This document shows positions 47,600-55,877 of a DNA stretch of 64,000 bases, piece by piece. The position numbers were made by a program, and so were the translations under genes. The notes beneath the pieces were generated by a model. It searched no databases and was not told the DNA's origin. It saw only the letters and a list, made by a program, of their open reading frames with translations. Within the stretch, counting starts at the first letter, position 1, and every line of letters starts with the position of its first letter. Origin of the DNA: Alphaproteobacteria bacterium (GTDB lineage: Bacteria; Pseudomonadota; Alphaproteobacteria; Caulobacterales; Aquidulcibacteraceae); contig JAGWZE010000020.1 in the NCBI GenBank assembly GCA_018969015.1, forward strand, positions 1 to 64,000, in the 5' to 3' direction.

Positions 47600-48877
47600 T
47601 CAGGCGGACAACGCGCGCCAGCCAATGTCCCGCCTGCAAAATCCACCCGGCCAGTCGATCCGGTCGACGCCCGCATAGGCCCGGTCGACGGCTTCGGCGA
47701 GCGTCGGCCCCGTGGCGGTCACGTTGAGCACCCGCCCGCCGGCGGCCCGCAGCGCGCCGTCGTCATCCGCCCGCGTCCCGGCATGGAACACGGCAACGCC
47801 GGGCGCCGCCGCGGCCTCCTTGACCCCGCGGATGACCGAGCCGGTCAGGGGCGTGTCGGGATAGCCCTGCGCCGCCATGACGATCGTCGCGCAGGGCCCC
47901 GGCCCGAACGTCGGCGCGTCCGCGGCGGACAACCGGCCCTCGGCGCAGGCGAGAAGCAGCGGGGCGAGGTCGCTCGTCAGCCGCCGCATCAGCGTCTGGC
48001 ACTCCGGATCGCCGAAGCGGACGTTGAATTCGATCAGTTTCGGGCCGTTCGGCGAGATCATCAGCCCGGCGAAGAGCACGCCCCGGAACGGCCGACCCTC
48101 GGCGGCCAGCCCGCGCACGGTGGGGAGGATGATCTCCTCCATGACCTGGCGTTCGATGGCAGGCGTGACGATCGGCGCCGGCGAATAGGCGCCCATGCCG
48201 CCGGTGTTGGGGCCCTTGTCCCCGTCATAGGCGCGCTTGTGGTCCTGCGCGGCGCCGAACGCGACGGCGGTCTCGCCGTCGCACAGCGCGAAGAAGCTCG
48301 CCTCCTCGCCGGGCAGAAACTCCTCGATCACGATGCGCTGCCCGGCTGAGCCGAATTTCTTCAGGAACAGGATCTCGTCGACGGCCGCGTCCGCCTCGCG
48401 CCGCGTCTGCGCGATGATCACGCCCTTGCCGGCCGCAAGACCATCGGCCTTCACCACGAACGGCGCTTCGCGCTCACCCAGATAGGCCTTGGCGGTCACC
48501 GCATCATCGAACACGCGATAGGCGGCGGTAGGGATGCCGTGCCGCTGGCAGAAATCCTTGGTGAAGGCCTTCGAGGCCTCGAGCTCGGCGGCGGCTTTCG
48601 ACGGCCCGAAGCACGCGATGCCGGCCGCCGCGAGCGCATCCGCAAGCCCCGCCGCCAGCGCCGCTTCCGGCCCGACCACGACGAGCCCGACGCCTTCGGC
48701 CTTCGCGAGCGCCACCAGCCCGTCCACGTCCTCGGCCTTCACCGCCACGCAGCGCCCGATTTCGGCGATGCCGGGATTGCCCGGCGCGGCCAGCACCTCG
48801 CGCACCAGCGGGCTTTGCTTGAGCTTCCAGGCGAGCGCGTGCTCGCGACCGCCCGATCCGACGACGAGGAGTTTCAT
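47600..48877 (-). CDS. purD: Phosphoribosylamine-glycine ligase PurD
   Basis: ATP-grasp enzyme for the second step of de novo purine synthesis (GAR synthesis). The 425-residue protein opens with MKLLVVGSGGREHALAWKL, has VGPEAALAAGLAD, the ATP-grasp core VVKADGLAAGKGV and the metal region PNTGGMGAYSPAP and IEFNVRFGDPECQ. The ATG at 48877 starts the family core. A separate 37-residue small gene lies 79 bases upstream on the same strand; xseA is divergent. Confidence 0.95.
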   Translation of the reverse strand: MKLLVVGSGGREHALAWKLKQSPLVREVLAAPGNPGIAEIGRCVAVKAEDVDGLVALAKAEGVGLVVVGPEAALAAGLADALAAAGIACFGPSKAAAELEASKAFTKDFCQRHGIPTAAYRVFDDAVTAKAYLGEREAPFVVKADGLAAGKGVIIAQTRREADAAVDEILFLKKFGSAGQRIVIEEFLPGEEASFFALCDGETAVAFGAAQDHKRAYDGDKGPNTGGMGAYSPAPIVTPAIERQVMEEIILPTVRGLAAEGRPFRGVLFAGLMISPNGPKLIEFNVRFGDPECQTLMRRLTSDLAPLLLACAEGRLSAADAPTFGPGPCATIVMAAQGYPDTPLTGSVIRGVKEAAAAPGVAVFHAGTRADDDGALRAAGGRVLNVTATGPTLAEAVDRAYAGVDRIDWPGGFCRRDIGWRALSA

Positions 48878-48956
48878 GCGTGAGGGTTGGCCCGCGCCGG
48901 GCGCCAGCGTCAAGCGTCCGCCGCCGGTTTGCGCCGCTGCCGGCCCCGAACGCCCC

Positions 48957-49070
48957 TCAGTCGATCCCCAGCCACACGGCGAGGCCCAACAGGATCAGCA
49001 CGGCGCAGGCGATCAGCAGCATCTGCGTCGTCAGCCGTGCACGGCGAGGCGGCGAGGGAGCGTTCGGCAT
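48957..49070 (-). CDS. Small single-pass membrane protein, 37 residues
   Basis: Candidate short gene: a basic N terminus (MPNAPSPPRRARLTTQ) followed by one hydrophobic segment MLLIACAVLILLGLAVWLGI that fits a membrane helix. No named family is recognised, and no strong ribosome site is visible before the ATG. It is upstream of purD on the same strand, 79 bases apart, and divergent from xseA. Confidence 0.45.
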   Translation of the reverse strand: MPNAPSPPRRARLTTQMLLIACAVLILLGLAVWLGID

Positions 49071-49149
49071 GGGCGGCGAACGGCCACGGCGCGGAGCTGT
49101 TCCGCGCCGCCGGTTTCCTCTCCCGCGCCGAACCGCCTAGAATGACGCC

Positions 49150-50583
49150 ATGCCCGACTCAACCGGCCAGACCAATCTGCCCGAGCTTTCCGTCTCGGAA
49201 CTCGCCTTCGCCGTGAAGCGCACGATGGAGACGACGTTCGACCGCGTGCGCGTGCGCGGCGAACTCGGCCGCGTCGTGATCGCCAAGTCCGGCCACATGT
49301 ACGTGGACCTGAAGGACGAAAACGCCACCATCAACACGGTGATGTGGAAGGGCCAGGTCGCCGCGCTCAAGTTCCGGCCCGAGGAAGGCCTCGAAGTCAT
49401 CGCGGAGGGCAAGCTCTCCACCTTTCCCGGCAAAAGCCAGTATCAGCTGATCTGCGACCGGCTCGAACCCGCCGGCGTCGGCGCGCTGCTGGCGCAGCTC
49501 GAAAAACTCAAGGCGAAGCTCGCGGCGGAAGGGCTGTTCGCCCAGGAGCGCAAGCGACCGATCCCATTCCTGCCGGACGTCATCGGCGTCGTCACGTCGC
49601 CGTCCGGCGCGGTGATCCGCGACATTCTCCATCGCCTGTCCGATCGCTTCCCGCGGCGCGTGCTCCTGTGGCCGGTGCTGGTGCAGGGCGATCAGGCGCC
49701 CGGCCAGATCGTCGCGGCCATCAAGGGCTTCAACGCGATCGCGCCCGGCGGTCCCGTGCCGCGGCCCGACGTGCTGATCGTCGCCCGCGGCGGCGGCTCG
49801 ATAGAGGATCTCTGGGCCTTCAATGACGAGCAGGTCGTGCGCGCCGCGGCGGCGAGCCAGATCCCGCTCATCTCCGCGGTCGGCCACGAGACCGACACCA
49901 CGCTGATCGACTATGCCTCGGATTTGCGCGCGCCGACGCCGACGGGCGCTGCGGAAAAGGCCGTGCCCGTGCGCGCCGAACTCATCGAGCGCGTCGAGAC
50001 GCTGGGCGCCCGCCTGGGCGCCGGCCTCCTGCGGGGCCAGGACCGTCGCCGCGCCGATCTGCGCGCCGCAGCCGCGCGCCTGCCGCGCACCGACGCGCTG
50101 CTTGGCCTTGCGCAGCAGAAGTTCGATCGCGCCGCCGACAAGCTCGGCCGCGCGCTGCAGGCCAATACGCTCGCCGCGCAGAGCCGATACGGCCGCATCG
50201 CCGCGCGGCTGCGCCCCGAAGCGCTGGCGCGCGACGTCGATCGGCGCGCCGAGCGCGTCGCCGAACGCGCGGAGCGCCTCGCCGTCGTGGTGAAACGCCG
50301 CCTCGCCGACGAGGCCAAGCACGTCGCGCACGCGTCGCGCCTCCTCGAAACGCTCTCGCACAAAAGCGCATTGGCGCGCGGCTTCGCCCTCGTGCAGCGC
50401 CCCGACGGCGCGCTCGTGCGCCGCGCGGGCGATCTCGCCTCCGGCGACTCCTTGCGCCTCACCTTCGTCGACGGCGCCGTCGGCGCCGTGGTCGGAACAG
50501 CCGGCGGCGCGGGCGGCGACCCCGCCAAACCCAAACCCAAATCCCGCAAAGACGAAGACGGCGGGCAGGGCGCGCTGTTCTGA
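49150..50583 (+). CDS. xseA: Exodeoxyribonuclease VII large subunit XseA
   Basis: Catalytic subunit of exonuclease VII, which degrades single-stranded DNA. The 477-residue product begins with an OB-fold region (ELSVSELAFAVKRTMETTFD onward), then the nuclease core with GVVTSPSGAVIRDI and ARGGGSIEDLWAFN, and a long coiled-coil region rich in Arg/Ala (about 280-400). The C-terminal KPKPKSRK tail is basic. Its partner xseB is not in this window. Divergent from purD. Confidence 0.93.
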   Translation: MPDSTGQTNLPELSVSELAFAVKRTMETTFDRVRVRGELGRVVIAKSGHMYVDLKDENATINTVMWKGQVAALKFRPEEGLEVIAEGKLSTFPGKSQYQLICDRLEPAGVGALLAQLEKLKAKLAAEGLFAQERKRPIPFLPDVIGVVTSPSGAVIRDILHRLSDRFPRRVLLWPVLVQGDQAPGQIVAAIKGFNAIAPGGPVPRPDVLIVARGGGSIEDLWAFNDEQVVRAAAASQIPLISAVGHETDTTLIDYASDLRAPTPTGAAEKAVPVRAELIERVETLGARLGAGLLRGQDRRRADLRAAAARLPRTDALLGLAQQKFDRAADKLGRALQANTLAAQSRYGRIAARLRPEALARDVDRRAERVAERAERLAVVVKRRLADEAKHVAHASRLLETLSHKSALARGFALVQRPDGALVRRAGDLASGDSLRLTFVDGAVGAVVGTAGGAGGDPAKPKPKSRKDEDGGQGALF

Positions 50584-50615
50584 ACGAAGCGTGCGCAGCG
50601 CTCCACCGCCCAAAG

Positions 50616-50636
50616 CCCTCCCCCAGCGGGGGAGGG
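50616..50636 (+). terminator. GC-rich hairpin after xseA
   Basis: CCCTCCCCC pairs perfectly with GGGGGAGGG around AGC, 33 bases after the xseA stop. No T-run follows, so it is terminator-like rather than a classical intrinsic terminator. The sequence resembles dispersed palindromic units. Confidence 0.45.
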
Positions 50637-50670
50637 TTGGGAGGGGGAGACGTGCGCCCACCTACCTCTC

Positions 50671-50769
50671 CGTCATCCTCGCCTCGCACCCCGTGCGAGG
50701 CGGGGATCCAGAATCCGCCGAACCAAACGCCTGGATCCCCGCCGCGCCTCCGGCGCGCCGAGGATGACG
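50671..50769. repeat. Palindromic intergenic repeat (type C), copy 2
   Basis: CGTCATCCTCG at one end pairs with CGAGGATGACG at the other; inner arms GGGGATCCAG and CTGGATCCCC match those of copy 1 at 46748-46839. It lies in the gene-free stretch after xseA. Confidence 0.88.
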
Positions 50770-50828
50770 CCGCGCGGATGTGGGATAGACAAAAACTAAT
50801 CCGCCCCCGGACGATCCCGCCGCATACT

Positions 50829-51210
50829 CGCCCCGTCGCTGCGACAGGGCGGTCTAGAACGTCGAGAACGCGCAGCGGATCGGTGAACGGGCTCGGAGAG
50901 GGTGACGCCTCGAAGAGTTGCGGTCAGGACCCGGGAAAACCTGCCTCGAGAGCAGGGTCGCCCCCGTGTGGGTGTGCGCGCCTATCTCAAGCCGGGTGAG
51001 GGCGAGCTCCGGCCTCGGGTCTCAAGGAGGAACGCGAACGCTGACGTACGCGCCGAAAACGTAGGCGACCAAATCAGCCAGTTGCCCCTCGCCGGGTTGA
51101 CCAAACCGGCGCGCCGAACGCGGCGGAGAGGCCGAAAGCCACTCCCCCCAAAGCATGCAAACCAGGGTCGGCCGACCCAGGCTCACGCCTCTCCGCCGCG
51201 TCCCTTTTTT
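50829..51210 (+). ncRNA. Candidate structured RNA ending at an intrinsic terminator
   Basis: The 749 bases between xseA and the thiolase hold no credible gene: third-position GC is far below that of neighbouring genes. From about 50829 the plus strand is rich in hairpins: CGCCC-c-GTCGC-t-GCGAC-a-GGGCG (50829-50851) and CCTGC/GCAGG (50940-50956), and it ends at a strong terminator (51118-51210). I see no tmRNA tag, RNase P core, T-box or known riboswitch motif. It could be a free-standing RNA or a long leader for the thiolase, but the terminator lies 122 bases before that start. A poor promoter-like CATACT lies at 50823. The 5 prime end is a guess. Confidence 0.45.
51118..51210 (+). terminator. 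Long-stem intrinsic terminator
   Basis: ACGCGGCGGAGAGGC (51118-51132) pairs perfectly over 15 bases with GCCTCTCCGCCGCGT (51187-51201), and is followed by CCC and six T (51205-51210). The 54-base loop contains a perfect 14-base palindrome, GGGTCGGCCGACCC (51165-51178). It would stop transcription arriving from upstream, before the thiolase gene. Confidence 0.75.
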
Positions 51211-51332
51211 CAGCTGAACCCGCAGGCGCGTGCAGCGCCGTGCGGCCAAACGTGTTTCCCGCCCCAGATGACGCCGCCCCGCGAGATCGCTATGTTCCGC
51301 CCCGGCTACGCGCACGAGAACGGAGAACGCTG

Positions 51333-52526
51333 ATGCCTACGTCCAAAGAAGATCCCATCGTCATCGTCGGTATGGCCCGCACGCCCATGGGCGGTTTGCT
51401 GGGCGAACTCAGCGGCTTCAGCGCCGCCGAGCTTGGCGCGGTCGCCATCCGCGCCGCCATGGCCGAGGCCAAACTGGATGGCGACGCCGTCGATCAGGTC
51501 ATCATGGGCAACGTGCTCATGGCCGGGCAGGGCCAGGCCCCCGCGCGCCAGGCGGCCATCACGGCCGGCCTCTCCAAGCACGCGCAGGCGACGACGCTCA
51601 ACAAGATGTGCGGCTCCGGCATGCAGGCCGCGATCATGGCGCGCGCGCTCCTCACGTCGGGCGAGATCGACGTCGCGGTCGCCGGCGGCATGGAGAGCAT
51701 GACGAACGCGCCGTTCCTGCTGCCGCACATGCGCGGCGGCCACAAATACGGGCACGACAAGGTCCTCGACCACATGGCCCGCGATGGCCTCGAGGACGCC
51801 TACGAGGGCCTGCCGATGGGCTTCTACGCCGATCGCATCGCCAAGGAATACCAGCTCACGCGCGAAGCGCAGGACGCCTACGCGCTCGAAACGCTTAAGC
51901 GCGCGCAGGCCGCCACGGCCGAAGGCCGCTTCGCCCGCGAGATCGCGCCGCTCGAAACGCTCGCCAAGGGCCAGACGCTTCGAACGGACACGGACGAACT
52001 CCCCCGCAAGGCGCGGCCAGACAAAATCCCCTCGCTCAAGCCCGCCTTCACCGCCGACGGCACCGTGACGGCGGCGAACGCCTCGGCGATTTCCGATGGC
52101 GCCGCCGCGCTCGTGATGATGCGCCAGTCCGACGCCGAGAAGCGTGGTCTTGCGCCGCTCGCGCGGATCGTCGCCACGGCGGCGCACGCCCACGAGCCCG
52201 CGTACTTCACCACCGCGCCGGTGCCGGCCATGCGCAAGGCCCTCGCGAAAGCGGGCTGGAGCGTGGCCGACGTCGACCTCTTCGAGATCAACGAGGCCTT
52301 CGCCGTCGTGCCGATGATCGCCATGCGCGACCTCGACATCCCGCGCGAGAAGATCAACGTGAACGGTGGCGCCTGCGCGCTGGGCCACCCGATCGGCGCC
52401 AGCGGCGCGCGCGTGCTCGTCACGCTCATCGCCGCGCTGGAGCAGGCGGGTCTCACGCGCGGCGTCGCCTCGCTCTGCATCGGCGGCGGCGAAGCCACGG
52501 CGGTCGCGGTCGAGCGTCTCGTCTGA
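51333..52526 (+). CDS. Acetyl-CoA acetyltransferase (thiolase)
   Basis: 397-residue thiolase that joins or splits two acyl-CoA units. The nucleophilic cysteine lies in TTLNKMCGSGMQA, the conserved region NEAFAVVPM follows, the histidine lies in GGACALGHPIGASGARV and the second cysteine in CIGGGEATA. ATG 51333 has GGAG ten bases upstream. Residues from an earlier in-frame start are unlike thiolase. Degradative or biosynthetic direction cannot be told; no phbB or fad genes are adjacent. Confidence 0.94.
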   Translation: MPTSKEDPIVIVGMARTPMGGLLGELSGFSAAELGAVAIRAAMAEAKLDGDAVDQVIMGNVLMAGQGQAPARQAAITAGLSKHAQATTLNKMCGSGMQAAIMARALLTSGEIDVAVAGGMESMTNAPFLLPHMRGGHKYGHDKVLDHMARDGLEDAYEGLPMGFYADRIAKEYQLTREAQDAYALETLKRAQAATAEGRFAREIAPLETLAKGQTLRTDTDELPRKARPDKIPSLKPAFTADGTVTAANASAISDGAAALVMMRQSDAEKRGLAPLARIVATAAHAHEPAYFTTAPVPAMRKALAKAGWSVADVDLFEINEAFAVVPMIAMRDLDIPREKINVNGGACALGHPIGASGARVLVTLIAALEQAGLTRGVASLCIGGGEATAVAVERLV

Positions 52527-52618
52527 TCCGCCGCCCGGCGCCGGCCGGCGCCGGGCGGCAACGGCCTGTTTCGGTTCGGGCGCTTCCGCTGCGCCGCGGA
52601 AGCGCCCACCTTTCCGGC

Positions 52619-53398
52619 ATGACCATGCCCGCTCTCTTCGTCAGCCATGGCGCGCCGACGATCGTCATCGATCCGTCCCCCGCGCGGGACTTCCTCCTCG
52701 CGCTCGCCGAGACGCTGCCGCGGCCGCGCGCGATCCTCGTCGCCTCGGCGCATTTCGAGCGCCCGACACCGACGCTGACCGGCGCCTTGCGCCCGCCCAC
52801 GATCCACGATTTCGGCGGCTTCCCGCGCGCGCTTTACGAAATGCGCTACCCCGCGGCGGGCGATCCGGCGCTGGCCGCGCGCGCGGCGGCGCTCATCGCC
52901 GACGCCGGTTTGCCCGTCTCGATCGATCCCGCGTACGGCTTCGATCACGGCGTCTGGACGCCGCTGAAGCTGATCTATCCGGACGCGGACATCCCCACCG
53001 TCGCGCTCTCCGTCGCCCCGCAGGCCTCGCCGGCGGCCCATGTCGCCCTCGGCGCGGCGCTCGCCCCGCTGCGGGACGAGGGCGTGCTGATCATCGGCTC
53101 GGGCGCGGCCACGCACGATCTCAGCGCCGTGTTCCGCCCGGGTGTCGGTCCGGACGATCCGATGCCCGACTGGGTGTCGCGATTTTCCGAATGGCTCGCT
53201 GCCGCGATCGAGGCGGGCCATGTGGACGACCTCGTCGCCTATCGCGAGCGCGCGCCCGAAGGCCGGCGCAATCATCCCACGCCCGAGCACCTGTTGCCGC
53301 TGTTCGTGGCGCTCGGCGCCGGCGGCGGCGGGCCGGGGCGGCGTGTCCACACCAGCGCCGCGTTTGGCGCTTTGGCGATGGATGCGTACGTATTCTAG
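52619..53398 (+). CDS. DODA-type extradiol aromatic ring-opening dioxygenase
   Basis: 259-residue non-heme dioxygenase of the LigB/DODA (YgiD) class. Likely metal ligands are visible in FVSHGAPT, SAHFERP, GFDHGVW and ATHDLS. The family opens catechol rings such as DOPA, but activity in many bacterial members is unproven. It stands on the same strand as thiolase and DUF2332 with short gaps (92 and 56 bases), so a small transcription unit is possible. Confidence 0.88.
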   Translation: MTMPALFVSHGAPTIVIDPSPARDFLLALAETLPRPRAILVASAHFERPTPTLTGALRPPTIHDFGGFPRALYEMRYPAAGDPALAARAAALIADAGLPVSIDPAYGFDHGVWTPLKLIYPDADIPTVALSVAPQASPAAHVALGAALAPLRDEGVLIIGSGAATHDLSAVFRPGVGPDDPMPDWVSRFSEWLAAAIEAGHVDDLVAYRERAPEGRRNHPTPEHLLPLFVALGAGGGGPGRRVHTSAAFGALAMDAYVF

Positions 53399-53454
53399 CG
53401 ATCTCGGCTTTTCCTCGCGCCCGCATCGGGCCATGGTGCGGCGACGAGGAGACG

Positions 53455-54513
53455 ATGGGCGCCGACGCCGACCGCGAGCGATTCCATGAGCAGGCCCGGT
53501 GGTGCCGCGAGTTCGGCTCGCCGTTCACCGCCGCGCTGCTCGACGCGTTGGCGGAGGACGTCGCCGCCTATGGCCCCACCGCCGCCATCCTCGCCGACAT
53601 GCCCGATCTGCGCCGGGCCGACGCCGTGCCGTTGCGCGTGGCCGGCGCGCTCAACGCGCTTGCCTTGTCCGGCCGCGATCCCGCGCTTGCCGCGCAGTAC
53701 CCGCCGCAGCGGCGCGGGTTCGACATGGCCGAGCTCGTGCCGCTGGCGCTGGCCGCGATGGAGCGGGAGCCGGCGTGGTTCGCCGATTTCCTGAAATATC
53801 CGCCGCAAACCAACGAGACGCGCCGCGCGATCGCGCTGTTTCCGGCCTTCGCGCGCGCCGCCGCCGAGGGCGGCCCGCTGCACATGCTCGAGATCGGCGC
53901 CAGCGCCGGGCTCAATCTCTCCTGGGACCAGTTCGCCTATCGCACCCGCGACTGGGCGTGGGGGCGCGTCGGCGACGAGCGCCCCCTGATCGACACCGAA
54001 TGGCGCGGGCCGGCGCCGATGCTGCGCCTTGGCCTTTCGATCGCCAGCCGCGCCGGATGCGATCAGCATCCGCTCGACATCCGCAATCCCGACGAGGTCC
54101 TGCGCCTCAAGGCCTTCATCTGGCCGGACCAGCGCGACCGCGTGCAGCGGTTCGAGCGCGCCGTCGCGCTCGCGCTCGCCAACGACGTCCGCGTCGCGCA
54201 GGCCGACGCCGGAGATTGGCTGCGCGCGCGGCTCGTCGGCCGCCTGCCGGAGGGCGTCACGATCCTCTACCATTCGATCGCGTGGCAGTATTTCTCCCCC
54301 GAAACGCGCGGCGCCCTGTTCTCCACGATCGAGCGCACGGGCGCGATCGCCGAGCCGCGGCGACGTTTCGCCTGGGTCCGGTTCGAGCACGATCGCGTGC
54401 TGGGCTACGCCGAGAACGGATACTCCGTGGACGTCACGATGTGGCCAGGCGGCGAGCGGCGGCGGATCGCACGGACCGATCCGCACGCGCGCTGGGTCGA
54501 GACACTGGCCTAG
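53455..54513 (+). CDS. DUF2332 family protein
   Basis: 352-residue protein matching DUF2332: helical N terminus (FHEQARWCREFGSPFTAALLDALA), YPPQTNETRR, and a methyltransferase-like LLEIGASAG motif (here MLEIGASAGLNL), then YHSIAWQYF and a C-terminal WPGGERR. The glycine-rich strand hints at an S-adenosylmethionine-type Rossmann fold, but function is unknown. ATG 53455 follows GAGGAGACG. It converges on the DUF3754 gene with one base between the stops. Confidence 0.85.
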   Translation: MGADADRERFHEQARWCREFGSPFTAALLDALAEDVAAYGPTAAILADMPDLRRADAVPLRVAGALNALALSGRDPALAAQYPPQRRGFDMAELVPLALAAMEREPAWFADFLKYPPQTNETRRAIALFPAFARAAAEGGPLHMLEIGASAGLNLSWDQFAYRTRDWAWGRVGDERPLIDTEWRGPAPMLRLGLSIASRAGCDQHPLDIRNPDEVLRLKAFIWPDQRDRVQRFERAVALALANDVRVAQADAGDWLRARLVGRLPEGVTILYHSIAWQYFSPETRGALFSTIERTGAIAEPRRRFAWVRFEHDRVLGYAENGYSVDVTMWPGGERRRIARTDPHARWVETLA

Positions 54514-54514
54514 G

Positions 54515-55750
54515 CTAGGCGACCGCGTAGGCGAATGCCGCGTCCCACGCCTTGTCCAGCGCGGCGAGCGCCTCTTCGGCGCTGACGGCCGTCAGCACGC
54601 CGTCACGCTCGGTCACCAGCCCGTAGCGCAAGAGCTTGCCGAGCGCGTCGCCGATCTCGAAATCGATGTCGAGCGCGAAGGTCTCGCGCAGCGTGGCTTC
54701 GCACGCGGCGTCGAGATCGGCTTTCGATCGCGGGCCGAGCGCGCGCAGCGTGCGCCAGGCGAGGATCGCCTCCTTCACGTCCTGCGCTTCCGCCGCGCCG
54801 ACGAGGCCGTCCAGCACGCCCGCATTGTTGGCGATCGTGTGGAAATAGACCGTCTCGGCGAGGCGGCGCTGATAGACGAGGCGCTGGCGGTCGAACTTCA
54901 GTCGCTGGCGCATCAGGAACGCGCCGAGCGCCACCACCCCCGAAAGCGCGGCCAGCGCGCGCTGCAGCGCGTCGTTCGTCACCACGCCCTGCACGCCGAA
55001 ATAGGCCGCGATCACCGCGAAAATGACGGGCAGGGCGTTCGCGAGCTGCAGGAGCAGCGGCGCGCCGCCGGCGATCGCGGGCACGCCGAGCACGACGCGA
55101 TCGGTGGTCTTCATCGTCGGCGTGGCGCCCGGATGCAGGCTCGGTAGATCGACGCGCGGCACGTGGCCGAAATGCTTGATCAGCACCGCGCCGGGACGCG
55201 CGCCCCGCCGCAGCCGCGTGAATGCGCGCGCCTCGCCCTTTTCGAGCGCGTCCGCGCTTTTCAGCGCCACGACTACCACCACGTCGTCGAAAATCTCCGT
55301 CGCGACCTCGCGCTTCACGAGGCCCCAGAAGCGCCGGGCCGTGACCTTTTCAGGCGCGCCGCCGCGCGTGAAGAAGCGGATCGCGGCGATGCCGTCCTGC
55401 TTCATCCGCACGCGCACGTCGTTGAGCGTGTCGACATCGGTAGTTTCGAGCAGCGCGCTCGCGGAGATCTCCACGAAGTTGCCGCGCGCCAGCATCGCCT
55501 CGAACGCCGTGGCGAACGCCGCCTGATCCGCGAGCGCGCGCCCGGCGGCCGCCGGCGCCTCCGGATCGAGCGGGGCGTAGAGATCCTTCAGCCGCTCCAG
55601 GCCTTCGAAGGCTTCGTAGTGGATGACGGCGGCGAGCATCTTCGCCACCTCGAGGAACCGCGTGCGGTCCTTCTCTGCGAGGCCCGACCCCGCGCCGAGG
55701 GCGGCGATGAGCTCGGACTTCGCAACCGGAATATAGCTCTCGCGCGCCAT
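54515..55750 (-). CDS. DUF3754 membrane protein
   Basis: 411-residue protein resembling DUF3754 (the TMEM143-related family). Soluble alpha/beta N-terminal half (AAIRFFTRGGAPEKV, then LIKHFGHVPRVDLPSLHPG) is followed by two adjacent membrane helices (about residues 228-252 and 268-285) and a soluble C-terminal part (QRRLAETVYFHTIANNAGVL) predicted to be helical. Function unknown. It is divergent from the C13 peptidase gene, 117 bases apart. Confidence 0.78.
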   Translation of the reverse strand: MARESYIPVAKSELIAALGAGSGLAEKDRTRFLEVAKMLAAVIHYEAFEGLERLKDLYAPLDPEAPAAAGRALADQAAFATAFEAMLARGNFVEISASALLETTDVDTLNDVRVRMKQDGIAAIRFFTRGGAPEKVTARRFWGLVKREVATEIFDDVVVVVALKSADALEKGEARAFTRLRRGARPGAVLIKHFGHVPRVDLPSLHPGATPTMKTTDRVVLGVPAIAGGAPLLLQLANALPVIFAVIAAYFGVQGVVTNDALQRALAALSGVVALGAFLMRQRLKFDRQRLVYQRRLAETVYFHTIANNAGVLDGLVGAAEAQDVKEAILAWRTLRALGPRSKADLDAACEATLRETFALDIDFEIGDALGKLLRYGLVTERDGVLTAVSAEEALAALDKAWDAAFAYAVA

Positions 55751-55857
55751 GGCCGCCTCCGGCGCTAGGCGTAGCGGCGGGGCGCGCCGGGCTCAAGCGG
55801 CCCGGATTGGCGATCGCTACCGCGGCCGGGCATTGACGCTGCGCGCCGGCGCTTTCA

Positions 55858-55877
55858 GGGTCATCACGTGATGACCC
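55858..55877. promoter_or_regulatory. Perfect 20-base palindrome over the C13 peptidase start
   Basis: GGGTCATCAC is followed directly by its reverse complement GTGATGACCC, with CACGTG at the centre. It spans the start codons (GTG 55868, ATG 55871) of the C13 peptidase gene. Such a symmetric site could be a regulator-binding operator, for example for one of the nearby TetR proteins, or an RNA hairpin that hides the start codon. Confidence 0.55.

Noticed and set aside
50829-51210. Identification of the structured region as tmRNA or RNase P RNA
   Set aside because: No ANDN-type tag or CCA end, and no GAGGAAAGTCC core were found on either strand.
50902-51333. A 143-residue frame across the structured region
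   Set aside because: Third-position GC is well below that of neighbouring genes, the product is Arg/Pro-rich with no family resemblance, and it crosses the terminator stem.
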